From NCBI RefSeq assembly GCF_905404315.1, contig NC_066301.1:5208001-5272000 (forward strand): a stretch of 64,000 bases of DNA. Direction: 5' to 3'. The stretch is from Leptidea sinapis. Its lineage: Eukaryota > Arthropoda > Insecta > Lepidoptera > Pieridae. This document shows positions 43,196 to 53,854 of this stretch, piece by piece (the stretch's first letter is position 1; each line of letters opens with the position of its first letter). The notes beneath the pieces were generated by a model that made no database searches, had not been told where the DNA came from, and saw nothing but the letters and a program-made list of their open reading frames with translations. A program made the translations under genes and the position numbers.

Positions 43196-43431
43196 CTATA
43201 ACAACAACTAAGTGTTCTAATCTAACATATTATCAGCTTAAATATATTTTTGTGATAATTAAGATATCTATGAAATGATATTTATGCTTTGTTTATCTAA
43301 TGAGACAATCAAAACAAGCCTGCAGCTATCTGAATATAATTAACCACAAGTGTGTTGCATTCTTTAAAGATAACACACTTTTGATTTGAAAGTATTGAAA
43401 AATATTAATACATGCATATATATAAAAAAAA

Positions 43432-43708
43432 CACACATCATTTGCACAGGATGCTGGCTAAATTATGGGTACTACAACGGCACCTATTTCTACCGTGAAT
43501 CTATAGTGTTTGGTCTGAAAGGTGATGCTAAACAAAGAGACTTAACAACTTATGTCTCAAGGTGATGAGTGCAACTCACACGCCACTGAGAATTTAAGGG
43601 TTGTTCAAGAATCCTGAGTGGCACTGCATTGTAATGGACAGGGTGTATCAATAACCATCAGCTGAACGTCCAGCTTGTCTTGTCCCTTATATTCATAAAA
43701 ATCATAAA
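43432..43708 (+). repeat. R290 SINE-like repeat in FANCJ intron 1
   Basis: From CATTTGCACAGGATGCTGGC to CTTATATTCATAAAAATC, antisense to the host gene. The first ~20 bp and part of the middle are missing. Confidence 0.85.
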
Positions 43709-43961
43709 AAAAATATAAACATTCCTTGATGAAATGATAAAGCAGACACTACAAACTTAAAATAAGGAATAAATGGTTTATAAAGTATGGGATGGTTTTC
43801 TTTAACATAGTTTGTTTACTATAACAATCATATAACAATTAGTGTTAAAATTAGTGCAAGTTGAGAGAGGGACAATCTGTCATCATAGCGATGTTAGCTT
43901 CAGGCAGACACTTCAAGGAGTATCAAGCAAGTGTACCATAAGCAAATTAAGAATTATGTGC

Positions 43962-44251
43962 TGATTTTTTTTAATGGAATAGGACGACAAACGAGCGTAC
44001 GGGTCACCTGGTATTAATTCTCTTGCAACACCAGAGGCATCACAAGAGTGTTGCCAGCCTTTAAGGAATGTGTACACACTTTTTTTTAAGGTATCCATGT
44101 CATATCATCCCGGAAACACCACACAAGGAAACTCATTTCACAGCTTCATAGTACTAGGAAGAAAGCTCCTTGAAAACCGCACTGTGGAGGACTGCCACAC
44201 ATTCAGATGGTGGGGATGATATCCTAACTTGTGGCGTGTCGTGCGAAGGTG
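43962..44251 (-). repeat. LINE-D 3' end in FANCJ intron 1
   Basis: Sense to the host gene. On the plus strand it shows the T-run, ATGGAATAGGACGACAAACG, AACACCAGAGGCATCACAAG, ACCGCACTGTGGAGGACTGC and CACGACACGCC-type blocks in complement order. 5' truncated at 44251. Confidence 0.85.
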
Positions 44252-44559
44252 GTGATTTCACACAGACATTAAAAGTCAAGGTTCAGTTCCTATTACAACC
44301 TGCAGGATATATATCCTTAATAAAAGTCCAGTGTAATTCTGATTGCTAAAAAATATTATTTAATATTACTTTACTCTGTGCCAATATTCCATCCATTGGC
44401 ACCTTTTGCATAGCTTCTACAAAACAGGTGATTATATGCCACAGAAAAAGCTTTACAACACCTGATTTATAATAATATGCTTATTAAATATAGAATTTGT
44501 ACATTTCATAATATCTTAGCTCATCACTCACATAACATAGTGTATTACATTATACTCAC

Positions 44560-44889
44560 AATAGACATTAAAGCAAGCTGACTGCCATAAGGATTGACTG
44601 GTAGAATAACTTTAACACCTCCTATCATTTTCTCGATCCCACTGCCACATTTATCAGGAATAGGATTTACATTAGGAGTCTGCCCTGGTTTTCTTGAGGT
44701 TTCATTTGTTCTAGAACTTATAGTAGCAGTTTTTGGAAATAAATTGTGTATATAAGTCTGCCTTTTACTTCTTATTTCTACATTCGGCAATTCTTCGTCA
44801 GAAGAAATTTCGTAGGCCACTGCTTTTTGTTTACTATTTACAGGTTCTTCAAAACTTTCGTCATCATCGGATATTTCAATACTTTCCAT
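44560..44889 (-). CDS. BRIP1: FANCJ/BRIP1-like helicase, coding exon 1
   Basis: It starts at ATG (44889-44887, preceded by AATA) and runs 110 codons to a GTGAGT donor at 44559. The end encodes IGGVKVILPVNPYGSQLALM: the GGV strand and the PYxxQ (Q motif) segment that precede motif I in FANCJ-type helicases. The first ~85 residues form a polar extension. It has two acidic IEISDDDE/YEISSDEE stretches like SUMO-interacting motifs (about 4-11 and 26-33) and QTYIHNLF (44-51), loosely like a PCNA-interacting motif. These short-motif readings are inference. Human BRIP1 has almost no such extension. It joins exon 2 in phase 0 across a 1364-bp intron containing an R290 and a LINE-D copy. Confidence 0.85.
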
Positions 44890-45240
44890 TATTTATTTGT
44901 TAGCAAACAAACTGTATGCCGATGTTTATTGAAATTGGCGGTTATTCATTTATTTACCTATATTAAAGACTCAGTAAATAGATATGAGCTATTTTATTTA
45001 TTTTGGAGGCTGAATTTTTCTAAATTGACGTTTAAACTTAACAAATTGCCTAAATTATAGTTAATAATATAATTAGCAAACAATATCATTCATAACATAA
45101 CCTATTTCAAATTTGAAATTCAAAACAAAATAGACTTGTCTTTGACACTTGACAATTGACATCTCAATCTCATTTGACCTGTCAACATTCACTTTCTGGC
45201 GTTGCACAGTACCTATGCTCATTGCTCGGCAAAATGAATT
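44890..45240 (-). promoter_or_regulatory. Putative 5' UTR and promoter of the FANCJ-like gene
   Basis: Immediately upstream of the ATG and free of the repeat families. At 45136-45192 it holds a cluster of TTGACA/TGTCAA words on both strands (TTTGACACTTGACAATTGAC, GACCTGTCAAC). Position and the cluster make it the likely promoter. The role of the words is inference. Confidence 0.45.
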
Positions 45241-45631
45241 TTTATTTATGCATAGACAAATGTTAGATATTGTTATCGACGATAATGCTAAAAAGTACTA
45301 GATCACACTTTAATAGGCCCAAAAAATTAAAAAAAAAAAAATTGCTTAAATGATTCATAAATGTAGTGGAAAGTTTATTCATGTGTTTATTTATATGTTT
45401 ATGGACTATCTTCAAAATCAATAGTTATTGGCATAACAAGCGACTCTTTTACCCATATGATCTGTTTTAAATACGTCATCGGGAACTTTTTTGGAAACAC
45501 ATTTTCCCGATCTTTTATGGCCACAATATCTGATGTGAATAATAGAGTTCAGTGAGTACATTTATTTGGCTGAATACTAGAAAAGGCCAGAATAGAAATG
45601 GCCAAAGAAGCTAAGTCCGAAAATTTTTAAC
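45241..45631. other. AT-rich stretch, nothing recognised
   Basis: Intergenic spacer between the presumed promoter and the MITE. Nothing seen. Confidence 0.3.
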
Positions 45632-46003
45632 AAAAAAACAACCGACTTCAAAACCACTTTATATAATAACCACTAAAAAGTATAAAAATAATTGGGTATT
45701 TTTATACAACCTTATTAATTTATTTAATTCTAGTTACGATTATTGTCATTTCTGGACATTTTCGGTGTCCTTCCGCCGCGACCAGCTCTCGCCTTTCGCC
45801 TCCTCACAACTCAAGCGCATCTCACCTATAACTATGTATGTAGTTACAAACCTATCTTGGATGACACCGGCTCCAAAAATTACAATAATCGTAACAAGAA
45901 TTAGATTAATTAATAAGATTGTTTAAAAATACGCAATTATTTTAATAGTGCATATTATATCTATTGTTTTGAAATAGGGTTTTTGAAGTCGGTAGTTTTT
46001 TTT
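45632..46003. mobile_element. Long-TIR MITE, CCGACTTC family
   Basis: The ends AAAAAAACAACCGACTTCAA and (inverted) AAAAAAACTACCGACTTCAA begin inverted arms of about 120 bp (45632-45755 and 45870-46003), with indels. The inner arm ends pair GTTACGATTATTGTCATTT with its complement. The ~110-bp centre (CCGCCGCGACCAGCTCTCGC) is GC-rich. No ORF. Confidence 0.75.
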
Positions 46004-46207
46004 ATTTTTTGATTTTTAATGAATTTGAAGTACACTAACAATTTGTCTAAATAGGTGTAGATATACTAAATATTTTAATGCAGCAATGAACGTAAGCGCT
46101 TTGCAATTTGATTACAGACAGTAAGAAATTCTGCCATAGCTGCCCTTACTGTAAGTCGTTAAGGAGTCCCATTGATCATCTTATTCGACTACGACAATTA
46201 CTTGACC

Positions 46208-46352
46208 ATAGCTATGTTATGGCCACACGGTGAGCACCAGCTTTCAAATAAAAAAGGATTATCAAAATCGGTTCACCCAGTAAAGTTTTGAGGTAACAAA
46301 CATAAATACTGACGAATTGAAAACCTCCTCCTTTTTTTAAGTCGGTTAAAAA
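46208..46352 (+). mobile_element. CCGACTTC-family MITE, second subfamily, right end
   Basis: ATGGCCACACGGTGAGCACC, AAATCGGTTCACCCAGTAAA and GAAAACCTCCTCCTTTTTT lead to TAAGTCGGTTAAAAAG. This is a common type of lepidopteran element terminus. The left end is not defined. The minus strand is open across it (46212-46583), but its final third is this element, so that frame is not supported as a gene. Confidence 0.55.
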
Positions 46353-46687
46353 GGGGTTATTCTGCGCTGAGTCTTTGGGCCTCGTCCAAAATTCTACACT
46401 TGAACATATTTTCATAAATTCTAAAACTGCTAAAATATGCATTATGCTAAGGCCACATTTTTTATGCCAACAGGGTTTAAAAATGCCAAATTTAGCAATA
46501 AAGGTAACACCATCATAATTGTCATCATTTAATTGGACACTGACAGTTCTCCAATTGTAATGGCTACAATCTTTTTCGTGCAAATATAAACTTAACTTAA
46601 TTTAACAATATTGTTTGCTACATATCGTAGCATCAGAAATAAAAGGAAGACCATGAATTTTAAGATGTGTTGTAAAATGGGAACAGA

Positions 46688-46972
46688 CGAGAGGCTCCTT
46701 TGCACAGGATGCCGGCTAGATTATGAGTACCACAGTGGCGCCTATTTCTGCCGTGAAGTAGTTATGTCTACGCATTATTGTGTTTCGGTCTGAAAGGCGC
46801 CGTAGCTAGTAAAATTACTGGGCAAATGAGACTTAACATCTTATGTCTCAAGGTGACGAGCGCAATTGTAGTGCAGCTCAGAAATTTTGAATTTTCAAGA
46901 ATTCTGAGCTGCACTGCATTGTAATAGGTAGGCCGTATCAATTATCGATATCAGCTGAACGTCCTGAAAAAA
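46688..46972 (+). repeat. R290 SINE-like repeat, near full length
   Basis: From GAGAGGCTCCTTTGCACAGG to GCTGAACGTCCTGAAAAAAA. The tail is shortened and the terminal CTCGTCTCGTCCC is lost. The hairpin is intact as GTGCAGCTCAG/CTGAGCTGCAC with compensating changes. Confidence 0.85.
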
Positions 46973-47137
46973 AAAATTTTCAGGAAAATGAAAAGCTGAC
47001 ATTACCGTGAGGAACTACCACTAATTTAATTTTTTTTATTAGTAAAACAAACAGTATTAACTGATATAGAAAAGAAAATATTCATATCTATTTACCATTG
47101 ACAGTTTTCGCATATAAGAAACTATAAGCGTGTAACA

Positions 47138-47203
47138 AATGACATCAAAAAGAATTCTAAAGAAATCAATTTTGAGAAAATAAATACCTTTTATGCTTTT
47201 TTA
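47138..47203 (+). repeat. LINE-B 3' terminal fragment
   Basis: ACATCAAAAAGAATTCTAAA, GAAATCAATTTTGAG and AAATACCTTTTATGCTTTTT. Only the last ~65 bp of the element. Confidence 0.75.
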
Positions 47204-47770
47204 ATAATGAACAAAAAACCGAGATGTAATACAATAAAAGTAGAAAGGTATAATACACAAGAAGAAAATAATGGCGATTATAAATGATTCGATTCAATAG
47301 TGAGATGCTTCAGATGAATACAAAAAACATTAAATTTCTTAAGACTTTAATAAAATACTATGTACTTATGTATAATATTTCACAAAATATAATAGATAAA
47401 GTAAAAGCTTGTTTAAGAATAGTATATTTCACTTTTCGAAAGTTCCAAAACTTATAAATATATCACGGACCGATGAAAAATCTGCAAATGGATGCCTTTA
47501 ATAAATAATAAAAACTTAGGGTATATGTGAAAAAGAGTTATCAAATCAATTTTCATATTTAATTCTACGATTAATTTTAATAAAAATATAAATATGAACG
47601 ACAGATAAACTAAAAGTGGTAAATGAGAACTTAAATTTTGTTACAATCTTTCTTCATGTTCAGTAATTGGGAACCAATTTTATATAACGACATAAATGCA
47701 ATTCATAATACATAATTGCTGGGCTAGATCACCGTTTTTATGATAATTCGAAAAACTAGGTATTACTTAC
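47204..47770. other. AT-rich stretch, nothing recognised
   Basis: If the candidate exon at 47771 is real, this is its first intron. Confidence 0.3.
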
Positions 47771-47905
47771 CTTTTCTTATGTCTTGCTAGTGATAAATTG
47801 CCTTCCATTTAACGATTTTTGCCTTTTGTTGAACTAATGCCCTTTCTAGTTCATCCATTCTCTTTATACTTTTGGTGGCGCTGAGAACATATATGAAAGC
47901 AAAGA
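47771..47905 (-). other. Candidate first exon with early in-frame stop
   Basis: On the minus strand, after GGTTAGGTTGGG (47920-47928 region), an ATG at 47858 opens a frame reading MDELERALVQQKAKIVKWKA, then IYH and TAG at 47789-47787. A strong donor AAAAG|GTAAGT follows at 47771/47770 in the frame that continues past the stop. The charged, helical peptide looks like real coding sequence. It may be a 23-residue small ORF, a pseudogenised exon, or a 5' UTR with an upstream ORF. I do not recognise the protein and found no second exon. Confidence 0.3.
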
Positions 47906-49651
47906 GAGTGCCGCAGCCCAACCTAACCAACACATTTTTTGGTTTTAAAAATTTTTCAATTTTTTAACAAGTTTTTCAAAATTTTAAGATATTGGTATAA
48001 CGCTAAATATTTTTTTTTGGATTTGACACGAGAACGTCAAGGCGAATCTTCAAGCTGCATTAAAGAAAAAAGTTTTTATCAAACTTTGTTTCACTGCTGC
48101 TCCTGCTGCTGAGTAATAGTAAGTATAGGTTGAACGTAGTGTTTAAATTCTATTGGTTAATAGACCAAGGCAAAGTAAGTACTGTTTGTTGCCCGCTCCA
48201 AGTAGCCTTTAGTACTTCATCGGTTCCTGTCTACATTATATTTTAGCAAAACTTCATTCAAATTCAAATTTGTTGTTGACAGTCAGAATCTAACACCTGT
48301 TTGAAAACATATTTACCTCAGATCCGAGAAGAAGCAGGACATTTGCAACTTATTTTAATAATTACATACCTAGTGTTGGTGAAGTGTAAATCAAAGCTGA
48401 AAACTCGTTCATAGGCAAAATTATAGCAAAACCTTGTTCAAATTGTTTTAAGGTAGTATTACGTGAATGGCGAAATGAGCACTAATTCTTGATTTTTTAG
48501 GATTTTGATCCCGATTTCACAATTTTTAATTGTTTTGCACGGAATCTTAACTTATTTTCTGAAATAATAGTAGCCTACGTTACGTTATTTATGTCACTGT
48601 ACTGTATAATGTTACTGTCAGGCAATGCATACATCAATTGATCGACTAACTTGGTGACCATCTATCATCAAGTTATCATGAAGGTTTTGTGTGATGGCTA
48701 ATAAAATATTGTTACCGATCAATAAAAATCTATATCTTAATCACTTTTGCCAAACAGCATGGTGTCGAGGAATAAACTAAATTATAACGCACCATAACTT
48801 CCGTCGACAACTCATTCGTGTAATGGCGACAAATTTTGGCGGGAATTCTGAATGCAAGTTATCCGCACCCCAGCGACACTCAGACGAGTCTATAGTTAAT
48901 GGTCGGTAAAGTAATAAAACTCAAAGCCATCGATCTTTATATAAATGTTATGAGTATTGTGAATATTTATAATTTATAGTAGTGTAGGTACCTCCTATGA
49001 CAACCAGAATTACCTAAATTAGTCACAAAGTTGAATTTTATAAGAAAATATACACTTAATTTCTTAGAAATACAAAAACTGTCAATTATCTTAAGTAGGT
49101 ACCTAATTATTGGAGCCATAAAGTTAACATAGGTAAAAACTAAAAAGTATCAAAGTAGTGTGTTCCCCAACATCACTTGGCTGTTTAAAAATATAAATAT
49201 TATTATTCCGTAGCATAATTTAAGATATTTAACACCCCATTTCCCGGGTCATTCAACAGTTTATATTCTCCTTTAATACCATTCCAACAAATTGGTATCT
49301 ATCATAAATTACAGGGCGAAGAGACAGTCGGCGTCCCCTTCCCTGTTGTATTGTGAATTTGTTACTTGAAATGTTAGCTGTAAATGTGTTTATATTAAAG
49401 ACAGCTTTATTTTTTTCTTTGATCATATTGCTGATATAATATCTTAATCACTTATAAGTTAAAAGTTAGTGATAAGTGATTTTATCCTGAACATGAAAAC
49501 CTAAAAATAAGGTAAATGTAAACGTAATGTAGTAGAAGCTAGACAGAAGCTAAACTTGACGTTTGCAAAAGAAACTTCGAAATCTGTTGTTACATGAGGA
49601 TTCTGATAGTTTGATGCAGCTGATGGCTAAGTAACTTGCAGTAAGTATTTT
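47906..49651. other. Stretch with nothing recognised
   Basis: About 1.7 kb. A weak LINE-A-like tail trace lies at about 48270-48360 (minus). A GC-richer patch at 48770-48900 has no assignment. Confidence 0.35.
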
Positions 49652-49962
49652 TTAATGAAAATAAGGGACGAGACGAGCAGGACGTTCAGCTGATTATAAT
49701 TGATAAGCCCTGCCCATTACAATGCAGTGCCACTCAGGATTATTTAAAAACCCAAAAATTCTGAGCAACTCTACAAATGCGCTCGTCACCTTGAGATATA
49801 TTAAGATGTTAAGTCTCATTTGCCCAGTAATTTCACTGACTACTACGGCGCCCTGTAGACCGAAACATGATAATGTCTACACATTACTGCGTCACGGCAG
49901 AAATTGACGCCGTGATGGTACCCATTATCTAGCTAGTATGTGTGCAAAGAAGCCTACCACTG
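49652..49962 (-). repeat. R290 SINE-like repeat, near full length
   Basis: From TGAAAATAAGGGACGAGACG (complement of the tail) to AGAAGCCTACCACTGGTAT. The hairpin left half is diverged. Confidence 0.85.
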
Positions 49963-49994
49963 GTATGTAATAAAGTACTCAAGAAGCTTAGAAT

Positions 49995-50065
49995 ATTAAT
50001 TGTATTTTATTTGTGGTGGCTGGATGATCCTGTCATTGAAAACTTTGTTTCATGTTGTATATATA
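49995..50065 (+). repeat. Unclassified repeat (copy 3 of 3)
   Basis: GGTGGCTGGATGATCCTGTC, then ATTGAAAACTTTGTTTCATG, overlaps the downstream part of the copies at 19030 and 33215. Confidence 0.45.
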
Positions 50066-51249
50066 CATTTTAATCATGTTTTTATGTTTAGTTTTTTGAT
50101 TTTATAGTCAACTTCATTTCAATCCTCGTGTGTTCTTGTGAGCTTTGGACATTGGTTAAAACAGTTGGTCCAAGATATGTAAAACTTACTACGTATTCAA
50201 TAGTTTTTAATTTTATTTGAGCTAATTAGTAGTTGGTTATAAATTTTGTTTTTTTTTTTTATGCATTGATTTTTTGACCAACTTTCTCACTGACATCATT
50301 AAATCTAAGAGCATTATTTGTAGGTTTGCTGAATTTTCTTCAAATAATAACAAGTCATCTGCAAATCGAAGGTGGTTCAGTTCTGACTCGTTTATATTTA
50401 GGCCGATTGTTTAGTTCACGAAAATGGTTTTCTAAAACTGGGGAAAACAGTTTTGGAGATACTTGAGATACATTCCTTTCTTTATGTCAAATTCGACACC
50501 CAAGAAATCCAGCTGAATTCATGCTTTCCTGTTGGTATTTATACTTTTCGATTATCTGTTTTATTGTAGACCAAGGACTTATTATCTTTCCGATAGAATA
50601 GCAATCACAAGAGAAAAATCAGCTAACTTTATGTCATTGACATAAGGCAAGGTCTTTGTGGAGTTCCAGCTAATTTAATGGAAGAACTTGTATCGACGTC
50701 AATTTATCAGGGCATTATGAAGGGTTCGCGCGAAATTTGACCACTGGAAAGCTGCACATAAAAAAAATAGATGGAGCCCAAGGAGAATGTAAAATATAAT
50801 CCTTTCAGATTTTCTAGTAATTTGTGAAACTTATTTATTACAATGAAATTAAGAGCCTTTAAGGCTAACAGTACTAAACAATTCGAACAATCAAGAATAT
50901 TTACTTTGTTATTATTATGACGGGTACTCACGATGTCTATTTTATTAATTTGATGTCGATATTTTGATCCAATTGCATGAATCGTAGTCGCGGTGGGACT
51001 GCGGAGGCGGCGAGAAACTCTTGACACATTGACACTTGACACTAATAGTACGTCAATCTGTCCACGTGGCGCCTTATTCGTTTAGATTTTTCCGTAATAA
51101 TACGTCATAATTGAGTACTTGTCATAATAATTACAATGTTTAAGTTTCGCGATGATAAATGTTTAGGAACACTTACTGCTGATTAAAAATAAGTTTACTA
51201 ACCGGATCATTTTAATTAACAGCCACTTTATGGAATTATTATTTTTTAG
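50066..51249. other. Unclassified, with a possible minus-strand 5' exon
   Basis: At 50930-51045 a GC-richer minus-strand segment (CGCCGCCTCCGCAGTCCCAC) is preceded by TGTCAAGTGTCAATGTGTCA, a TTGACA-type cluster as at the FANCJ promoter. It is followed by a GTGAGT donor at about 50932. The in-frame opening has no ATG, so a noncoding first exon is more likely than a coding one. Confidence 0.25.
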
Positions 51250-51575
51250 CGTTTGCGTAGAGATGTGGTTCTCTCTGCATCTTCTACCGCATTTATGACG
51301 GGGAATGCTTAGAGGAGCTTCGACATTCGGTGCAAAGTACCACCCGCATTACGTTGACGTGTGGCATTCCACAACCGCGCGTTTTGCTAGGAATTTCTTG
51401 TTCAATCAATTTTCCCGAACAGATACGACTTAGGGACCTTCAAGAAAAAAGCATACTCCCACCTTAAAGGCTGGCAACGCATTTCTTGACATCTGTTGTT
51501 GCGTATGTCCATGGACGGTTGCCTCACCTCGCCCATCCCGTGAGCCTCGTGCCCGTTTGCCCTCTCTTATAAAAA
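51250..51575 (+). repeat. LINE-D variant, C-terminal coding end and tail
   Basis: It encodes LRRDVV, then TAFMTGNA, a PNRYDLGTFKKKAYSHLKGW stretch, and a tail GCCCGTTTGCCCTCTCTTAT. It is clearly diverged from the other LINE-D copies, so it may be a separate older subfamily. Confidence 0.7.
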
Positions 51576-51984
51576 GAAAATTAAATTATTTTGATTCTCG
51601 AAAATTTGATTCCCGCTCTGTCTATCAGTCTGTCGGTCTGTAGCCCCTGACTGTTATCTCGCGGAGTAAATGTGTTTGTTGCTTGCCATTTTATCGCTAT
51701 CGACATTCGATGAACTCTAGAAGAAAATCTTAACAATGAATCTTGAGGGGAGCGTCGTGATAACAGATATGAAGCAATTAAACAACTACAATTAAGTGAC
51801 CACTTTTATTGGCTGAGATCTAATCTGTGCCGAAATAATATTCTTGATAGCTTGTTGCCTTTGCTTTATTTTCGTCTTAATCTAGTATATTTATTTTACT
51901 GAGACTGTTTAACCATTTCTTATGGAAATAATAATAGGTATAATCAACCGAAAAGATTGAGAGCTACTATAATGATAAGACCAT

Positions 51985-52210
51985 CCGCGCCAATCATTCC
52001 TGCCGCACGACATTCCATAACTTAGGATATCATCCCCACAATCTGGATGTGTGGCGGTCGTCTACAGAGCGGTTTTGAAAGAGCTTTCTTCCACGTTCTA
52101 CAAAGCTGTGGAATGAGCTTCCTTGAGGTACCTTCAAAAAAGCGCGTACATCTTCCTTAAAGGCCGGCAACGCTCCTGTGGTTCCTCTGGCATTGCAAGA
52201 GAATTGATTG
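51985..52210 (+). repeat. LINE-D 3' end with short deletion
   Basis: TTAGGATATCATCCCCACAA, GTGTGGCGGTCGTCTACAG, GCTGTGGAATGAGCTTCCTT and GTACCTTCAAAAAAGCGCG. About 35 bp encoding the PCAVFPGRYD part are absent, and the tail is truncated. Confidence 0.8.
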
Positions 52211-52264
52211 CTCGTTTTTTCTGAATTATCCTCTTTGAGTGTTCTGAAGGAACTATATGCTCAT

Positions 52265-52350
52265 ATTCCAGCATTAGACATAACTATACCATGGTCGCCT
52301 TTGTCCATCAGTGGACGTCTTCCGGCTGATGATGATGATGATGATACCAT
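52265..52350 (+). repeat. RTE-like LINE tail with (GAT)n
   Basis: GTCGCCTTTGTCCATCAGTG, then GACGTCTTCCGGCTGATGATGATG-type sequence. It matches the end of the 2778-3024 copy. Confidence 0.65.
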
Positions 52351-52414
52351 GATCAACTAGGTCCCCAGGGAATTTTGTTTAACGTTGTTCACAGTTTATT
52401 AAAATTAAAATTTA

Positions 52415-52510
52415 GGGGGATAAAAAATAGATGTTGTCCAATTCTCAGACCTACCCAATATGCACTCAAAATTTCATGAGTATCGGTCAAGCCGTATTGG
52501 AGGAGTTCAA
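52415..52510 (-). mobile_element. Helitron-like internal fragment
   Basis: On the plus strand, TAGGGGGATAAAAAATAGAT, TCTCAGACCTACCCAATATG and AAATTTCATGAGTATCGGTC are the complement of the family body. No termini. Confidence 0.65.
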
Positions 52511-52724
52511 TGTTATATAATAATTATTATATTATAAGTATATTATCATATAAAAATAGTGCAATGTCTTGCAACACCATCACTTTGCAAAAGCTCGCCA
52601 TATTTTCATATAAAACTTTGATATTCAAGTGTCGTACACGTACTTATACGTGTATTTGCATCAACAAACTATTTTTGATTTTGATTTATAAGATCTAGCT
52701 TAAATCGCACAAGTTTAACAAATA

Positions 52725-52995
52725 AATAAGTATACAAATGATTTTAGTTTTCTTAAGTGTTAATGTCGCCAATATTTGTTTTTAAAACAATTCGACACGT
52801 GTTTCGCCTCTACACGAGGCATCCTCAGGACGTGTTGTCTCGCCAAAATCTGGCATGCCTCGAGGATGCCTCGTGTAGAGGTGAAACACGTGTCGAATTG
52901 TATTAAAAACAAATATTGGCGGAATTAACACTAAAGAAAACTTAAATGATTTGTATAATTATGCATTTCTGCAAAGTAACGCCTAATTCAATAAA
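52725..52995. mobile_element. Foldback element copy B, long palindrome
   Basis: The left arm (about 52727-52845) and right arm (about 52855-52965) are near-perfect reverse complements around a short centre (CGCCAAAATCTGGC). Shared words are TTCGACACGTGTTTC/GAAACACGTGTCGAA, GCCTCTACACGAGGCATCCT and CCGCCAATATTTG-type. Beyond the palindrome the right end runs on into TGCAAAGTAACGCCTAATTC, the family terminus. No ORF. Transcripts of either strand would form a ~115-bp hairpin. Confidence 0.85.
52785..52840 (-). ncRNA. Hammerhead-ribozyme-like motif, copy B
   Basis: On the minus strand the order is AGACAA, CACG, UC, CUGAGGA, U, GCCUC-GUGUA-GAGGC, GAAA, CACGUGU, C, GAA, UUGUUU. It fits a type I hammerhead. 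Stem I is two pairs, an internal loop, then six pairs. Stem II is five pairs. Stem III is two pairs closed by ACGU. A GUC cleavage site follows. The extra U before stem II departs from the consensus. The right arm on the plus strand has lost CUGA (CTCGAGGA). Confidence 0.4.
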
Positions 52996-53034
52996 CAAAT
53001 TAGTTTTCAAGTCGAGCATATTGTGTGATGTACC

Positions 53035-53160
53035 ACTTAGTGATAACTTAATTGCAGCAACCCCGACAGCACGGTCACGTGACCACAGCGGTCGTAACAC
53101 GCGCGTCTCAACGAACCGATTCAGTTTGCGCGGCCGACCGTTATGACCGCGGGCCCTTCG
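53035..53160. promoter_or_regulatory. CpG-rich island, function unknown
   Basis: It contains CCCGACAGCACGGTCACGTG, GTCGTAACACGCGCGTCTC and GACCGCGGGCCCTTCGCG, far richer in CG than its flanks. The CACGTG E-box and CpG density suggest a promoter or enhancer. No transcript structure supports this. Confidence 0.3.
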
Positions 53161-53854
53161 CGAGCATTCCTAGTCTTTTTTTTTTTAGAAACAAAATCTG
53201 CTCAGTGCGACGATATGGTGGATAACATCTAGTAAAATTATTAAAATTGTAAATTTTAAGTTTATTTTGATAATATTAATGCATTTAGCAGCATGCATAA
53301 TTAACAGTGTACCCACAGTATTTTAAAACATATAACATACTTATATAATACGTGAGTACGCCGGTGCTGACATTTTTGCGACGTCTGAGCAACGCTTTTT
53401 ACACGTAACCTCAATACTCAATTCACACGAAAATTAAAATATATAAAATAAACATGAAAACACTCAATCACCTACACCCTCACTCATCTACACTTTTATA
53501 TATACACACACATACACCTCTTAAATACTATTATTATTAACGTACGTAATAATACTAGCTAATAACAGATGTATACCTATTAAAGTTTTCGTAATAATTA
53601 TTCTGAATTTAAAAAAAATAACAGACGCATTCCTATTAAACTTTTGAAATAATCTTAATCCTAAATTGGCATATTTCTAAACTTATTTGTAAGTTTATTA
53701 TAATGTTATATAAAGCTGTTAGATTATTAATATATAAATAAATAATTAATATACCTACACTGTTGCATATTGAGTTTACATGAATGTTAAAATTATTTAG
53801 CTATCAGTTGTCACTGTCAGCTCCCAAAAGTTGATATCGGATCAATCGTAAACC
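53161..53854. other. AT-rich stretch, nothing recognised
   Basis: Includes a loose CA/TA-rich simple stretch at about 53460-53520. Confidence 0.35.

Noticed and set aside
44545..44559. Extension of helicase exon 1 to the stop at about 44545
   Set aside because: A GTGAGT donor at 44559-44554 and the exact phase match with exon 2 make the read-through codons intron sequence.
46212..46583. 123-codon minus-strand open frame
   Set aside because: The final third is a CCGACTTC-family MITE terminus, the start codon is not ATG, and I recognise no domain in the rest.
50707..51042. Coding exon of 111 codons on the minus strand
   Set aside because: The frame has no ATG (it begins at GTG), and the ATG-initiated alternative stops after about 29 codons. 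Only a noncoding first exon is kept as a weak possibility.
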